Source: Planctomycetota bacterium
GTDB taxonomy: Bacteria > Planctomycetota > Planctomycetia > Pirellulales > UBA1268
DNA: 39,213 nt
Assembly (NCBI GenBank): GCA_027592945.1
Contig: JAQCJP010000004.1
Location: 1-39,213, forward strand
Reading direction: 5' to 3'
The notes beneath the pieces are model-generated. The model saw only the letters and a program-made list of their open reading frames with translations, was not told where the DNA came from and made no database searches. The translations under genes were made by a program, and so were the position numbers. Positions 23,179-31,825 of this stretch are shown piece by piece (position 1 is the stretch's first letter; the number at the start of each line of letters is the position of its first letter).

Positions 23179-25707
23179 ATGCGATCTGACCGCGTCACCG
23201 TCCTTCTGCCCTGCCACGGCATCGAAGACTTTCCGACCTGGTTGGATGATGAGCAGAGCGATCAACTCCTGACCGCCTGGACGGCGGTCTGGCACCCGGC
23301 AATCATTGCTGCCACCGGCCGCCGCCCGACCTGGACGGGGCTCGACGGACCGTTGCCCCAGCCGCCGACGGTGGGCGTCGTCCCCGCTGCCTGGGACGAC
23401 CGCTTTACCGGCGACGAGAGCGAGGCTCGCTGGGTTCGCCGACAGGACTCCACTGACGCTATCGCCCAAGCCGCAGCCGAGGCGCTCGGACTCTCCACAA
23501 CAGCCGCCGAGTGGGAGACTGCCGACCGCTGCAGCGATGACTTTCGCGCGATCGGGCTCGGCGTGCTGCTCGCGGAGTTGCTCGCCCATCGGATGCGGAC
23601 CGATGCCGACCTGACCGGCAGCGGATTCGACGCGGCCGTCGTGGCCGCCGCCCGGGCCGCCACCACCGGTGACAAGGTGACCGAACGGGCAGCACTCGAC
23701 GAGGCCTTTGCCTGCCTGGGAACCACGCGTGCCCGCTACTACCCTGTCGAATGCTGGCTGCTCGATATCGTCTTGCTGGCAAGCTCGACTGCAGAGCCGG
23801 CGATCCAGCGGGAACTGACCAGCCCGGTGCCGGCGGCGGTGGTGGCCAGCGGCGAGACCATTCAGCGCTGTGCCACGGCGCATCCGGCAGCGATGACGGC
23901 GATGCGCGAAGCCGTGGCCCGCGGGCTACTCGAGCCCTGCGGCGGCCGCGACCGGGAGGTGCCGCTCGATAGCTGCCTGCCGGAACAGTTGTGGGCTTCC
24001 TTCGTGGCAGGTCGGGAAGCCTGGCGGGAGCATCTTGGAAGGACACCGGTCTGTTACGCCGCCGTGACCGGCGGATCGTCGGCGATCCTGCCAGGGCTGC
24101 TGACGGGCTTCGGATACCGGGCCGCCCTCTGGAGCCTCTTTGACGGCTCCGCGATTCCGGATGCCGGCACGAGCCTGATTCGTTGGGAGCAGGGCGGTTG
24201 CGGCGTGATAGCCATCGCCAAGCCGCCGCTTGACGTCAGCCGACACCGCAGCGTTCTGGAACTTCCCGAGCGCCTCGGCGATGCGATGGATCATGATCAT
24301 GTCGCTCTGCTTCCCATGGCCCATTACGCGGGCGGGGCGAGCGGCTGGTACGACCTGCTGCGACGGCTCGGCAGTCGCAGCGATCTGCTGGGCACGTTCG
24401 TGACCCCGACAGAGCTGGTCGACCGGGCGGGCGATGCGGCGACGGTGGCAGGTTTCGAGCCCGACGCCTTTCCACCAACGCTGCCCGGTGAGGCCGACCG
24501 CACGCCCTTGCCACCGGGATTCGGAGCCGCAGCGGTCCGTGACATCGCCGCGCGGGCCGTGGCCGCCACCGGCTCCCTTGACGATCTCCTCCCGCCGCGA
24601 AAGCCCGCCGGGGCGGCGTCCGCCTCGTCCGCACCGCCGGCCCGCCGCCGGTGGCTGCCGGGCGGATTGCTGGGCCGGCGGCGGGAAGACGATGCCCTCG
24701 TGCTCGATAATGGACTGGTGCAGGTCCGGCCCCACCCGCAAACCGGCGGACTCCTCTCCCTGCGTCGACCGGTCGACCGAGCCAACCGCATCTCCCAGCA
24801 GCTTGCCATCCGGACGACCACGGCGGCGCACCCAGGTCACTGGACATCGCCCGAGGATCGCAGCATCTACACGACGATGGCGGCCGACCAGGTGGTGCGG
24901 CACGGTGGCAGCCGTGAAGGCATGATTGAAAGCCGGGGGCGACTGGTCGATGAGGCTGGCCGCACAGCCGGAACGTTCACCCAGCGGATCCGACTGGCAG
25001 CATCGTTGCCCTTGGCGATGATCGACGTCGAGGTCACCACCAGCGAGATTCTGGCCGGCCCACTGCTCGAGGCTTACGTCGCCTGTCGGTTTGCCTGGCA
25101 TGAAAACGAAGACATGGAACTCCGCCGCAGCCTCCACGGGCAGGCGGTGGTGACCGAGCGGAGCCGGTTCACGGCACCGCAGTTCGTCGAGTTCGTCCTG
25201 GCCGGCGGTCCCCAGCCAGCTGCCGATCCGGTCACGCTCCTCACCGGCGGCCTGCCCTGGCATGTCAGGTCGAGCCCTCATGTCCTCGATACCGTCCTGC
25301 TCAACGACGGACGCTCGGCGGTCGCCCGCCTGGGGCTGGGCGTCGGGATCGGTCGGCCCTGGGATGCCGGCCTCGTCGTGGCGGCCGGTGGCGTGCCCCG
25401 CCCCGGCCAGCTGCTGCCGGGCCATGTCCGCCTCATCCCCGAGCCCGCAGGGGCGGCCGCGGACGGGGAGATCACGGTCGATCTGATTGAGTCGGTCGGC
25501 CAGGGCGGAGACGTCCGCATCGAGTGGGCCCGACCGATCGCCCGGGCCGCGGTGGTCGACTTCGAAGGCCGGCCGCTTCCCGATGTGCCGATCACCGTTG
25601 CCGGTCAGACGACCAGAATCGGCATGCAACGGTTTCAATGGCTGCGGCTGAAGCTGGAGTTTGCCGACGCGGATGACCGTGTCGAGGTTGAGGGAGGCGA
25701 GCGATGA
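23179..25707 (+). CDS. Glycoside hydrolase-like protein (GH38/GH57-type architecture)
   Basis: An 842-residue protein from the ATG at 23179; a TTG at 23152 in the same frame is less likely. It has no signal peptide, so it should be cytoplasmic. The first half (LLPCHGIEDFP at the start, PVCYAAVTGGSSAILPGLL and ALLPMAHYAGGASGWYD later) has the alternating layout of an alpha/beta barrel of the GH38/GH57 type. The second half starts near residue 512 with DNGLVQVRPHPQTGGLLSL, close to the beginning of the C-terminal beta domain of alpha-mannosidases. An Ala/Pro/Arg-rich linker joins the halves. The catalytic residues cannot be assigned with confidence, and activity may be lost or changed. Its stop overlaps the cmk start by four bases (ATGA), so expression is coupled to cmk and plsC. 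Confidence 0.72.
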   Translation: MRSDRVTVLLPCHGIEDFPTWLDDEQSDQLLTAWTAVWHPAIIAATGRRPTWTGLDGPLPQPPTVGVVPAAWDDRFTGDESEARWVRRQDSTDAIAQAAAEALGLSTTAAEWETADRCSDDFRAIGLGVLLAELLAHRMRTDADLTGSGFDAAVVAAARAATTGDKVTERAALDEAFACLGTTRARYYPVECWLLDIVLLASSTAEPAIQRELTSPVPAAVVASGETIQRCATAHPAAMTAMREAVARGLLEPCGGRDREVPLDSCLPEQLWASFVAGREAWREHLGRTPVCYAAVTGGSSAILPGLLTGFGYRAALWSLFDGSAIPDAGTSLIRWEQGGCGVIAIAKPPLDVSRHRSVLELPERLGDAMDHDHVALLPMAHYAGGASGWYDLLRRLGSRSDLLGTFVTPTELVDRAGDAATVAGFEPDAFPPTLPGEADRTPLPPGFGAAAVRDIAARAVAATGSLDDLLPPRKPAGAASASSAPPARRRWLPGGLLGRRREDDALVLDNGLVQVRPHPQTGGLLSLRRPVDRANRISQQLAIRTTTAAHPGHWTSPEDRSIYTTMAADQVVRHGGSREGMIESRGRLVDEAGRTAGTFTQRIRLAASLPLAMIDVEVTTSEILAGPLLEAYVACRFAWHENEDMELRRSLHGQAVVTERSRFTAPQFVEFVLAGGPQPAADPVTLLTGGLPWHVRSSPHVLDTVLLNDGRSAVARLGLGVGIGRPWDAGLVVAAGGVPRPGQLLPGHVRLIPEPAGAAADGEITVDLIESVGQGGDVRIEWARPIARAAVVDFEGRPLPDVPITVAGQTTRIGMQRFQWLRLKLEFADADDRVEVEGGER

Positions 25708-26363
25708 TTGTCACGATCGACGGGCCGGCCGGGGCCGGCAAGAGCACCGTGGCCAGGGAGGTCGCTGCCCGGCTCGGCTGGTGCTACCTCGACACCGGTG
25801 CGATGTACCGGGCCGTCGCCCTGGTGGCTCTCGAACGGGGTCTCCCGCTGGAGGATGCCCAGCCGCTCGCCGAGATGGCCGAGTCGCTGCCGATCGACTT
25901 CCAGGCGGGTCGGGTCTTCCTCGAGGGCCGTGACGTCTCCGCCGAGATTCGGAGCGATCGCGTCACGCAGGCCACGCGGCCGGTAGCCGACGCACCGCCC
26001 GTGCGGGAGGCGATGAAGCAGCTGCAGCAACGGCTGGCGGCGGGCCGCGATGTGGTGACCGAAGGTCGTGATCAGGGGTCGGTCGTCTTTCCGGCCGCCG
26101 AGGTCAAGATCTTTCTGACTGCCAGCGCCGCGGAACGAGCCCGCCGCCGCCACCGCGAACAGGAAGCCCGCGGGCAGCCGAGTTCGCTGGCCCAGGTGCT
26201 GGCCGATCAGACCCGCCGCGACGAGGGCGATCGTCGGCGGCCCGTCGGCACGATGGAGCCGGCCGCCGACGCGCTGATCCTCGAGACAGACGGGCTCTCT
26301 CCGGCGGAGGTCGTCGAGCGGTTGCTGGCGGTGATTGCCGCACGGCGGCGGGGAGGCGTGTGA
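25704..26363 (+). CDS. cmk: Cytidylate kinase
   Basis: A 219-residue enzyme that phosphorylates CMP and dCMP with ATP. The start ATG at 25704 overlaps the previous stop and has GGAGG six bases upstream. The P-loop is IDGPAGAGKSTVAREVA at residues 5-21. The CMP-binding region (YLDTGAMYRAVALVAL, then VTEGRDQGSVVFP) and the lid region rich in arginine (AAERARRRHREQEARG) are in place. Length matches the family (about 225). It lies between the glycosidase-like gene and plsC, both with overlapping start and stop codons. Confidence 0.97.
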   Translation: MIVTIDGPAGAGKSTVAREVAARLGWCYLDTGAMYRAVALVALERGLPLEDAQPLAEMAESLPIDFQAGRVFLEGRDVSAEIRSDRVTQATRPVADAPPVREAMKQLQQRLAAGRDVVTEGRDQGSVVFPAAEVKIFLTASAAERARRRHREQEARGQPSSLAQVLADQTRRDEGDRRRPVGTMEPAADALILETDGLSPAEVVERLLAVIAARRRGGV

Positions 26364-27079
26364 TGGCCGACACACCGAGCAGCAGGACCGAGCCGGCGAT
26401 CCCGGCGGGCCACTCGGTTTTTGGCAGCGTCCTCTACGCGACGCTGTGGGTGCTCTGTCGCACGCTGGGCGTCTCGCTGTTCGGCTTTCGCGTGCGGTTC
26501 GCCGAGCCGGTGCCGAAGCGTGGCGGGCTGCTGGTGCTCTCGAGCCACCAGAGCCATCTCGATCCGCTCCTGCTGGGACTGGCGAGCCCCCGCCGGCTCT
26601 CGAGCCTGGCGAGGAGTTCGCTCTTTCACTTCGGGCCCTTTGGGGCCGTGATTTCAGCCCTCGATGCCGTCCCCATCGATCGCGACGCCTCGATGGTTGC
26701 GGCGATGCGGGCGGTGATCGCCCGCCTCAAGAAGGGCAGGGCCGTGACCGTCTTTCCCGAGGGAGCCCGCACCGGCACCGGGCAGTTGGGAACGTTCATG
26801 CCGGGCTTCGGCCTGATCGCCAAGCGGGCCGGGGTCCCGATCATGCCGGTGGCGATCGTGGGGGCGTACGAGTGCTGGCCTCGGACCAGGCGGTTTCCCC
26901 GGCCTGGTCGGATTCGGCTGGAGTTTGGCCGCCTGATCCCGGCGGCCGAGGTGGAAGCGCTGAGCGAACGGGAACTCTTTGAGCTGTGCGTGGAGCGGAT
27001 CCGCGAACTCGACGCTCGCGGTCGGGCCGCACTGGCCGGCATCAAGGAGCCGGCGAACTGCCGCCCCGAGCCCGCTTGA
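26363..27079 (+). CDS. plsC: 1-acyl-sn-glycerol-3-phosphate acyltransferase
   Basis: A 238-residue membrane-associated acyltransferase that makes phosphatidic acid from lysophosphatidic acid in phospholipid synthesis. The ATG at 26363 shares a base with the cmk stop (TGATG) and has GGAGG four bases upstream. The catalytic HX4D motif is HQSHLD, the acceptor-binding motif is FPEGARTG, and a third block (GVPIMPVAIVGAYE) is present. An N-terminal hydrophobic segment (VLYATLWVLCRTLGVSLFGF) suits membrane attachment. Adjacency of cmk and plsC-type genes is common in bacteria. The last 38 bases overlap the 3' end of the convergent gene on the minus strand. Confidence 0.95.
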   Translation: MADTPSSRTEPAIPAGHSVFGSVLYATLWVLCRTLGVSLFGFRVRFAEPVPKRGGLLVLSSHQSHLDPLLLGLASPRRLSSLARSSLFHFGPFGAVISALDAVPIDRDASMVAAMRAVIARLKKGRAVTVFPEGARTGTGQLGTFMPGFGLIAKRAGVPIMPVAIVGAYECWPRTRRFPRPGRIRLEFGRLIPAAEVEALSERELFELCVERIRELDARGRAALAGIKEPANCRPEPA

Positions 27080-30053
27080 AGGGATCGATCGTGCCCCCGC
27101 CCGGGCCGGGAGGCGGGGCGTCCGGATCGGCACCGAAGGGAAAGATTTTCGGCCAGCCGAGGCTGGTTCCCGGCCAGTCGGCCGCCTCGTCCGGCTGCGG
27201 CTTCGAGATGGCCGACTGGGGGGCGGTCCGTCGCGGGGTGAGCAGGTCCGATGGCGAGGGGAAGCCGCTGCGATCTGATCTTGGTCGATTCGGGTGTGAG
27301 ACGAGCGCGGCCGGAAGCCCGCCGGCACCCTGGCCCGGAGGGCCACGTTCGAGGGTCTTCACAGAGACGTCATCAATGCGGGCTTCCCCGACTCCAGAGA
27401 GAGCGAAGGTCACCACCAGTGGTTCACCGACGGAGTCGGCCGGGACGATCCGATAGAGGACCAGCCGCCTCCAATCGCCACTGGGGCCCACCCGCTCACC
27501 GAGCGCGGGTCCACCGAGCGAATCGAAGACGAACAACCCGTCGACACTGCCGGTGATCGGCTGCGGCACCCAGACCTGGGCCGAGATCTCGAGGAGTTTG
27601 CCGGCGGGGGCGGAGATCGGCGGTGTCGTGATCCAGACCGGCGGTGTCTCCAGGACCGTGGTGGGCTCCTCGGGATTGGTGGGCCGGGCCACCAGGCGGA
27701 GGCATCCCCGACCGGAGGCAGGCCGGGAGCGAGACACCTCCACTGCGGTTTCGATGCCCGAGTCGGCCCGGGCAAAGTGTCGCCACCCGCCCTGCGCCAG
27801 AAGTTCGAGCCGCTCCATGTCTCCTCCACCGAGCAACTCCTCACCGGTGACGGTGGCGGTGCGGGCCGCCGCGAACCGCCAGGCCTCGGCCAGCGAAGCA
27901 TCAGAACAGCAGAGCGGGCTGGCCACCATCGAGCCCTCGGCCTTGACGGCATTCTCCCAGATCCGCCGTTCGAACTGCCCGGCAATGGCCGCCGCCTTGT
28001 GAAAGGTTCGTGTGGCGGTGGCCGGATTGCCAGCAGCTTGAGCCTCACCGTCGGAGGCCAGGCGGCGGGCCAGGCTGAGCATCGGGACGGCCTCCACCGG
28101 GGGCGGGCCGCTGAAGGCATGAGGCGGGAGGCGGCCGATCAAATTCGCGGCGTGCTCGAGGGCCAGCGAGGCGGTGCTCCGCGCCGAAGCCAGTTCCACC
28201 TCGGCCGTTTCCCGAAGCCGCGACTGAACGTGGGCCGTCACCGCCTGCTCGCCGCTGATCAGGATCAGGCCATGGGTGGCGAAGCCATCGAGCGTCACCG
28301 AGACTCCTCCGGTCACCCGCTGCTGGCGGATCGGCCGCAGCCCGCCGGCCGTCACCTCCCACGCGCGGTGGGCTTCTGGCACGCCCGGCACGAGGATGGA
28401 GAGAGGAATATCTTCTCCCGGGATGTCGGGCCCCTCGTAACGCCGAGCCACGATCTGCGATCCCTGCACGCTCCGCCAGGCGAGCACCATCCGGGCGCGG
28501 GCCGCTTCCATCACGAAGGCCTGCACCTCGCGACTGCTTGTCTTGGCTGGCGAGGCGAACCGGCCGGCGGCTCCCCAGGGTTCGAGCACCGCGAGACGGA
28601 GGTTCATCTCGCGAACCGCCGCGGCTCGCGTGCGGGCCTCGAGGTCATCGCCATCGAGCCGCCGCGAGGAGGTGAAGAGGATTCCCCTGACACCCCCGGC
28701 CACGGCGGAAAAGGCTGCCAGGGTGAGGCTTTCGGGGTCGATGGCCAGCCCGTTGCCCCCCACACCGGCCAGGGCTGCCGCCTGGGCGGCGGCGGCCGGG
28801 TCGATATCGGTCGCCAGGGTCGTCAGCAGCGGCGTGCCGGGCCGGGCCAGACGGGGCCGCTGCCGGAGCCACTCCAGCCAATCGACGAGTTCCAGGCTCG
28901 TGCCGAGCACGGTCCGGCGGGCCACCAGCATGTCGATGTGGCGAGATACCGACCGCAGACCGGAGTCGGCCGAACCGATCAGCGGACGGCCGGGACGCGG
29001 GTCGCAGGCCCGCACCCGCCGGCCCTCCTCGGCAAGTTGCTCGATGCCGTTCTCCGACAGTCCGCTGCCCAGATCCCAGGCGAGCACACGGTTCCAGTTC
29101 CGCAGCAGCGGCACCTTCTCCGGCTGCGTGAGGTCGATCTCGGGGATTGGTGGAGGCGGGCAGATGATCCACAGGCCTGTGGCCCTGGCCTCGGCCAGCT
29201 GCTCGGTTGACGCCGGGGCCGGGAGCCGGACGGCGTTGAAGCCGAGTTCTGCAAGAACGCTGAAGGGCTCGCCAGTCCAGTCGATCGCGCGGGGAAAGAA
29301 GGGGACGCCGTCCACCTCGAGGATGCCCCGGGTCAGCCCCGCCGGCGGATCGTTCGCTGCCGGCTGGGCTGCCGCCGCCGGGCGAACCAAGGAATCGCGG
29401 TGGGAGGTGATCGGCACGAGGCCGGTCACCGACAGGTCATCGGTGGCGATCTCATGGCGGCCCGGGCCGGCGGCAAACTCGATGACCAGGGCGGTCACTT
29501 CCGCGGCCGCAAGCGAACCATGCGGGCCGTGTTCCAGGCGCAGGGCCGGCAGTTGGCGGGCCAGGCTTGCGGCGATGTCGGTCACCTGAAGCCGCTCCCA
29601 GCGGCCGATGTCGCGGCTGGTTTCACCCGGCACGACCACGTCCACGGGCTGACCATGGGGGCCTGGGACGTTGGGCAGGCGAACGCGAACCGCCAGCTGC
29701 ACATCCGGCCGGCTCGCCCGCACCCAGACCGATGCCTGGAGTTCGTCGATGACGGCGGCCGGCTCGAGCGGGAGCTGCAGCCGGATCATGCCTGACGTCG
29801 CCGACTCCACAACGATCCGCTCGCAGCGGCTGCCCCGATGGGCGTCGGTGTCGGTCCGCTCGTGCACCAATGGCGTCGCCTCGTTGCCGCCCGTTGGCAC
29901 CTGCCAGACCGGATGCTCGCCTTCAAAGCCGTCGCGAATCTCGGCGGCCACCAGGAACGGTCCCGGCCAGGCTGCCACAAGCACGGCGGCCACGCCCAGG
30001 AAGGGCATGGGCCGCCGCGGCAGGAGAACGAGCCGGGCAGTAGACGGTCGCAT
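27042..30053 (-). CDS. Large secreted protein with TIM-barrel-like and carbohydrate-binding-like parts
   Basis: A 1003-residue protein. The ATG at 30053 gives a signal peptide (basic MRPSTARLVLLPRRP followed by FLGVAAVLVAAWPGPFLVAAE). Residues about 36-215 resemble a beta-sandwich carbohydrate-binding module. Near residue 230 the segment GILEVDGVPFFPRAIDWTGE followed by LAELGFNAVRLPAP is typical of the start of GH2/GH5-like barrels, but the usual catalytic Glu motifs are not evident. Residues about 735-900 form a second module of the CBM4/9 type (SGRGCLRLV then GEARIDDVSVKTLE). The C-terminal 90 residues are Pro-rich and basic. The domains suggest a polysaccharide-binding protein, possibly without enzymatic activity. 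It is convergent with plsC (38-base overlap) and divergent from the kinase gene. Confidence 0.8.
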   Translation of the reverse strand: MRPSTARLVLLPRRPMPFLGVAAVLVAAWPGPFLVAAEIRDGFEGEHPVWQVPTGGNEATPLVHERTDTDAHRGSRCERIVVESATSGMIRLQLPLEPAAVIDELQASVWVRASRPDVQLAVRVRLPNVPGPHGQPVDVVVPGETSRDIGRWERLQVTDIAASLARQLPALRLEHGPHGSLAAAEVTALVIEFAAGPGRHEIATDDLSVTGLVPITSHRDSLVRPAAAAQPAANDPPAGLTRGILEVDGVPFFPRAIDWTGEPFSVLAELGFNAVRLPAPASTEQLAEARATGLWIICPPPPIPEIDLTQPEKVPLLRNWNRVLAWDLGSGLSENGIEQLAEEGRRVRACDPRPGRPLIGSADSGLRSVSRHIDMLVARRTVLGTSLELVDWLEWLRQRPRLARPGTPLLTTLATDIDPAAAAQAAALAGVGGNGLAIDPESLTLAAFSAVAGGVRGILFTSSRRLDGDDLEARTRAAAVREMNLRLAVLEPWGAAGRFASPAKTSSREVQAFVMEAARARMVLAWRSVQGSQIVARRYEGPDIPGEDIPLSILVPGVPEAHRAWEVTAGGLRPIRQQRVTGGVSVTLDGFATHGLILISGEQAVTAHVQSRLRETAEVELASARSTASLALEHAANLIGRLPPHAFSGPPPVEAVPMLSLARRLASDGEAQAAGNPATATRTFHKAAAIAGQFERRIWENAVKAEGSMVASPLCCSDASLAEAWRFAAARTATVTGEELLGGGDMERLELLAQGGWRHFARADSGIETAVEVSRSRPASGRGCLRLVARPTNPEEPTTVLETPPVWITTPPISAPAGKLLEISAQVWVPQPITGSVDGLFVFDSLGGPALGERVGPSGDWRRLVLYRIVPADSVGEPLVVTFALSGVGEARIDDVSVKTLERGPPGQGAGGLPAALVSHPNRPRSDRSGFPSPSDLLTPRRTAPQSAISKPQPDEAADWPGTSLGWPKIFPFGADPDAPPPGPGGGTIDPFKRARGGSSPAP

Positions 30054-30257
30054 CGCAGCATCCAAGCAGAGGGACAAACCGGGCTTGTAGCAGCCGGGGG
30101 GGATCCGGCTCCAGATGATTTGACGGCCGGCTGCCGCCGTCGATACTCGCCTTGGGCAGTGGAAAAAGGTATTTTTGATGGTCGCTCACATGCCGCTCAT
30201 GATCGTCCGCGCTGTCGATCCGTGCGGATTTCCGTCCCTCCCGCCCTGTCTGCCGTC
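30054..30257. promoter_or_regulatory. Divergent intergenic region with an inverted repeat
   Basis: Between the large secreted protein gene (minus) and the kinase gene (plus). AGCCGG (30092-30097) and CCGGCT (30105-30110) form a perfect inverted repeat with a 7-base centre. TTGACG at 30120-30125 is a good -35 for the plus strand, but no matching -10 follows at normal distance. An A/T-rich patch lies at 30160-30178. Confidence 0.3.
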
Positions 30258-31700
30258 ATGAAGCCCGTTACCGCCGACGATCTGGCCCACCTCGTCGGTG
30301 ACCTCGATCTCGTGGCTGCGGGGCCGCTGGCCGACGCGGTCGCCGAAGCTGGTGAGGGTGGTGCCGAGGCCTGCGGCCGGGCTCTGGTGCGACGGGAGCT
30401 GCTGACCGGATTCCAGCTCGAGCGGCTGCTCAAGGGGGACCGGCGTGGCTACTACTTTGGGCGGGCCAAGCTGCTCTATCAGATCGGGGCGGGATCCTTT
30501 GCCCGGGTCTACCGGGCCATTCACCGCGACACCGGCGGGATCCTGGCGGTGAAGGTACTCCGCAACCGATACGCCAACGATCCCGGCAAATGCAAGTCCT
30601 TCCGCCACGAGGGCGAAATGGGCCAGATGCTGAGGCATCCCAACATCGTCGCCATCGACGACGTCGGCGAGGAGGCAGGCGCGAGTTACATCACGATGGA
30701 GTTCGTCGAGGGGCAGACCCTGAGGGAGTTGGTCCGCATTCGAGGAGCGGTCGAGCCCGACAAGGCTCTCGAGCTGATCAGCCAGATGACCGCCGGGCTC
30801 GAGTACGCCCACCGCCGGGGTGTGACCCACCGCGACCTGAAGGCCTCCAATGTGATCATCTCCTCGACCGGCCAGGCCAAGCTCGTGGACTTCGGCCTGG
30901 CGGGCGTCGATGACTCGGGCGATCAGTCGTTGGCCCGCCTCGAGCAGCCCCGCACGATCGACTACGCGACGCTCGAGAAGCTGACGGGGATGAAGAACGA
31001 CGCTGTCCGCAGCGACATCTACTTTCTCGGGACCGTCGCCTACCTGCTTGTCGCCGGCACGCCCCCCATGGCCGAGACCCGCGACCGCAATCAGCGGTCC
31101 AATCCTCGCCGGTTCGAAACGGTCGTGCCTCTGGCCAAGCGGTGCCCCGACCTGCCCCGTGACCTGACTGAACTGATCGACCGGATGATGCGGCTCGACC
31201 CGCTGGAACGCTGGCAGACCGTCGCTGACATCCGCCGCCGTGTCGAAGCCGTCCAGTCACGCCGCCATGGCGGAGCCAACGGTCCAGCGGCGGTCACTGA
31301 GGCAGCCGACGAACAGCCCCGCAAAGGGACGGTGATGCTGGTCGAGTCTTCGGAGCAGGCCCAACAGGTGCTCCGGGATTTTCTCGGCAAGCTCGGGTAT
31401 CGGGTGCTGGTCACGCAGAGCCCACAGCGGGCCCTGAGCCGGTTTGCCGCCACGCCGCCTCCCGCCGACTGTTTAATCGTCAGCACCCGCTCGCTGGGCG
31501 AGGAGGCGGTGCAGGCATTCAACGGGCTGGCCGGCGACGACCAACTCGCGGGCGTGCCGGCTGTTTTGCTCCTGGGTTCGAAGCAGAAAAGCCTCCGCTC
31601 GTTGGCCCGGGCCGACGACCGCCGCCGGGTCGTTCAAATGCCCGTTCCGTCCGAGACGATGAGTGCGGTCCTCGCGGACCTCGTCGGCGTCCGCAGCTGA
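30258..31700 (+). CDS. Serine/threonine protein kinase with C-terminal pseudo-receiver domain
   Basis: A 480-residue cytoplasmic protein from the ATG at 30258; no strong Shine-Dalgarno is seen. Residues 1-65 are a helical N-terminal region. The Hanks-type kinase domain (about 70-335) has the glycine loop IGAGSFARV (76-84), Lys99 in [12 protein letters not shown] (191-198, Asp193) and DFG (211-213), so catalysis should be intact. The activation segment is unusual: the APE motif is replaced by ATLE (237-240). After a linker, residues 357-480 have the length and beta/alpha order of a response-regulator receiver domain, but Ser409 stands at the phospho-acceptor Asp position, Glu363/Ser364 replace the acidic pair, and Leu439 and Met461 replace the conserved Thr and Lys. 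No transmembrane helix is seen. It is the gene just upstream of the ATP-grasp cluster. Confidence 0.9.
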   Translation: MKPVTADDLAHLVGDLDLVAAGPLADAVAEAGEGGAEACGRALVRRELLTGFQLERLLKGDRRGYYFGRAKLLYQIGAGSFARVYRAIHRDTGGILAVKVLRNRYANDPGKCKSFRHEGEMGQMLRHPNIVAIDDVGEEAGASYITMEFVEGQTLRELVRIRGAVEPDKALELISQMTAGLEYAHRRGVTHRDLKASNVIISSTGQAKLVDFGLAGVDDSGDQSLARLEQPRTIDYATLEKLTGMKNDAVRSDIYFLGTVAYLLVAGTPPMAETRDRNQRSNPRRFETVVPLAKRCPDLPRDLTELIDRMMRLDPLERWQTVADIRRRVEAVQSRRHGGANGPAAVTEAADEQPRKGTVMLVESSEQAQQVLRDFLGKLGYRVLVTQSPQRALSRFAATPPPADCLIVSTRSLGEEAVQAFNGLAGDDQLAGVPAVLLLGSKQKSLRSLARADDRRRVVQMPVPSETMSAVLADLVGVRS

Positions 31701-31723
31701 GGCCCGGGGCATTTCACCGGGCC
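31701..31723 (+). terminator. Hairpin directly after the kinase stop
   Basis: GGCCCGG (31701-31707) and CCGGGCC (31717-31723) form a perfect 7-bp stem with a 9-base loop beginning at the base after the TGA. There is no T tract. It may separate the kinase transcript from the ATP-grasp cluster, or stabilise its 3' end. Confidence 0.35.
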
Positions 31724-31825
31724 GGACTGTCGGGTATCCTGCCCAGCGACCTGCGTCTTGCCGGCGGATCGAGGCCGCGGGAGCCCACCTCCGGCCCCGC
31801 CGCGCAGGGAAGACAGCGAGCCGCC

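Noticed and set aside
23926-25638. A minus-strand open frame of 570 codons opposite the GH38/57-like gene
   Set aside because: The plus-strand frame is longer, is coupled to cmk and has domain-like sequence. The minus frame shows only Gly/Arg/Asp-rich shadow composition.
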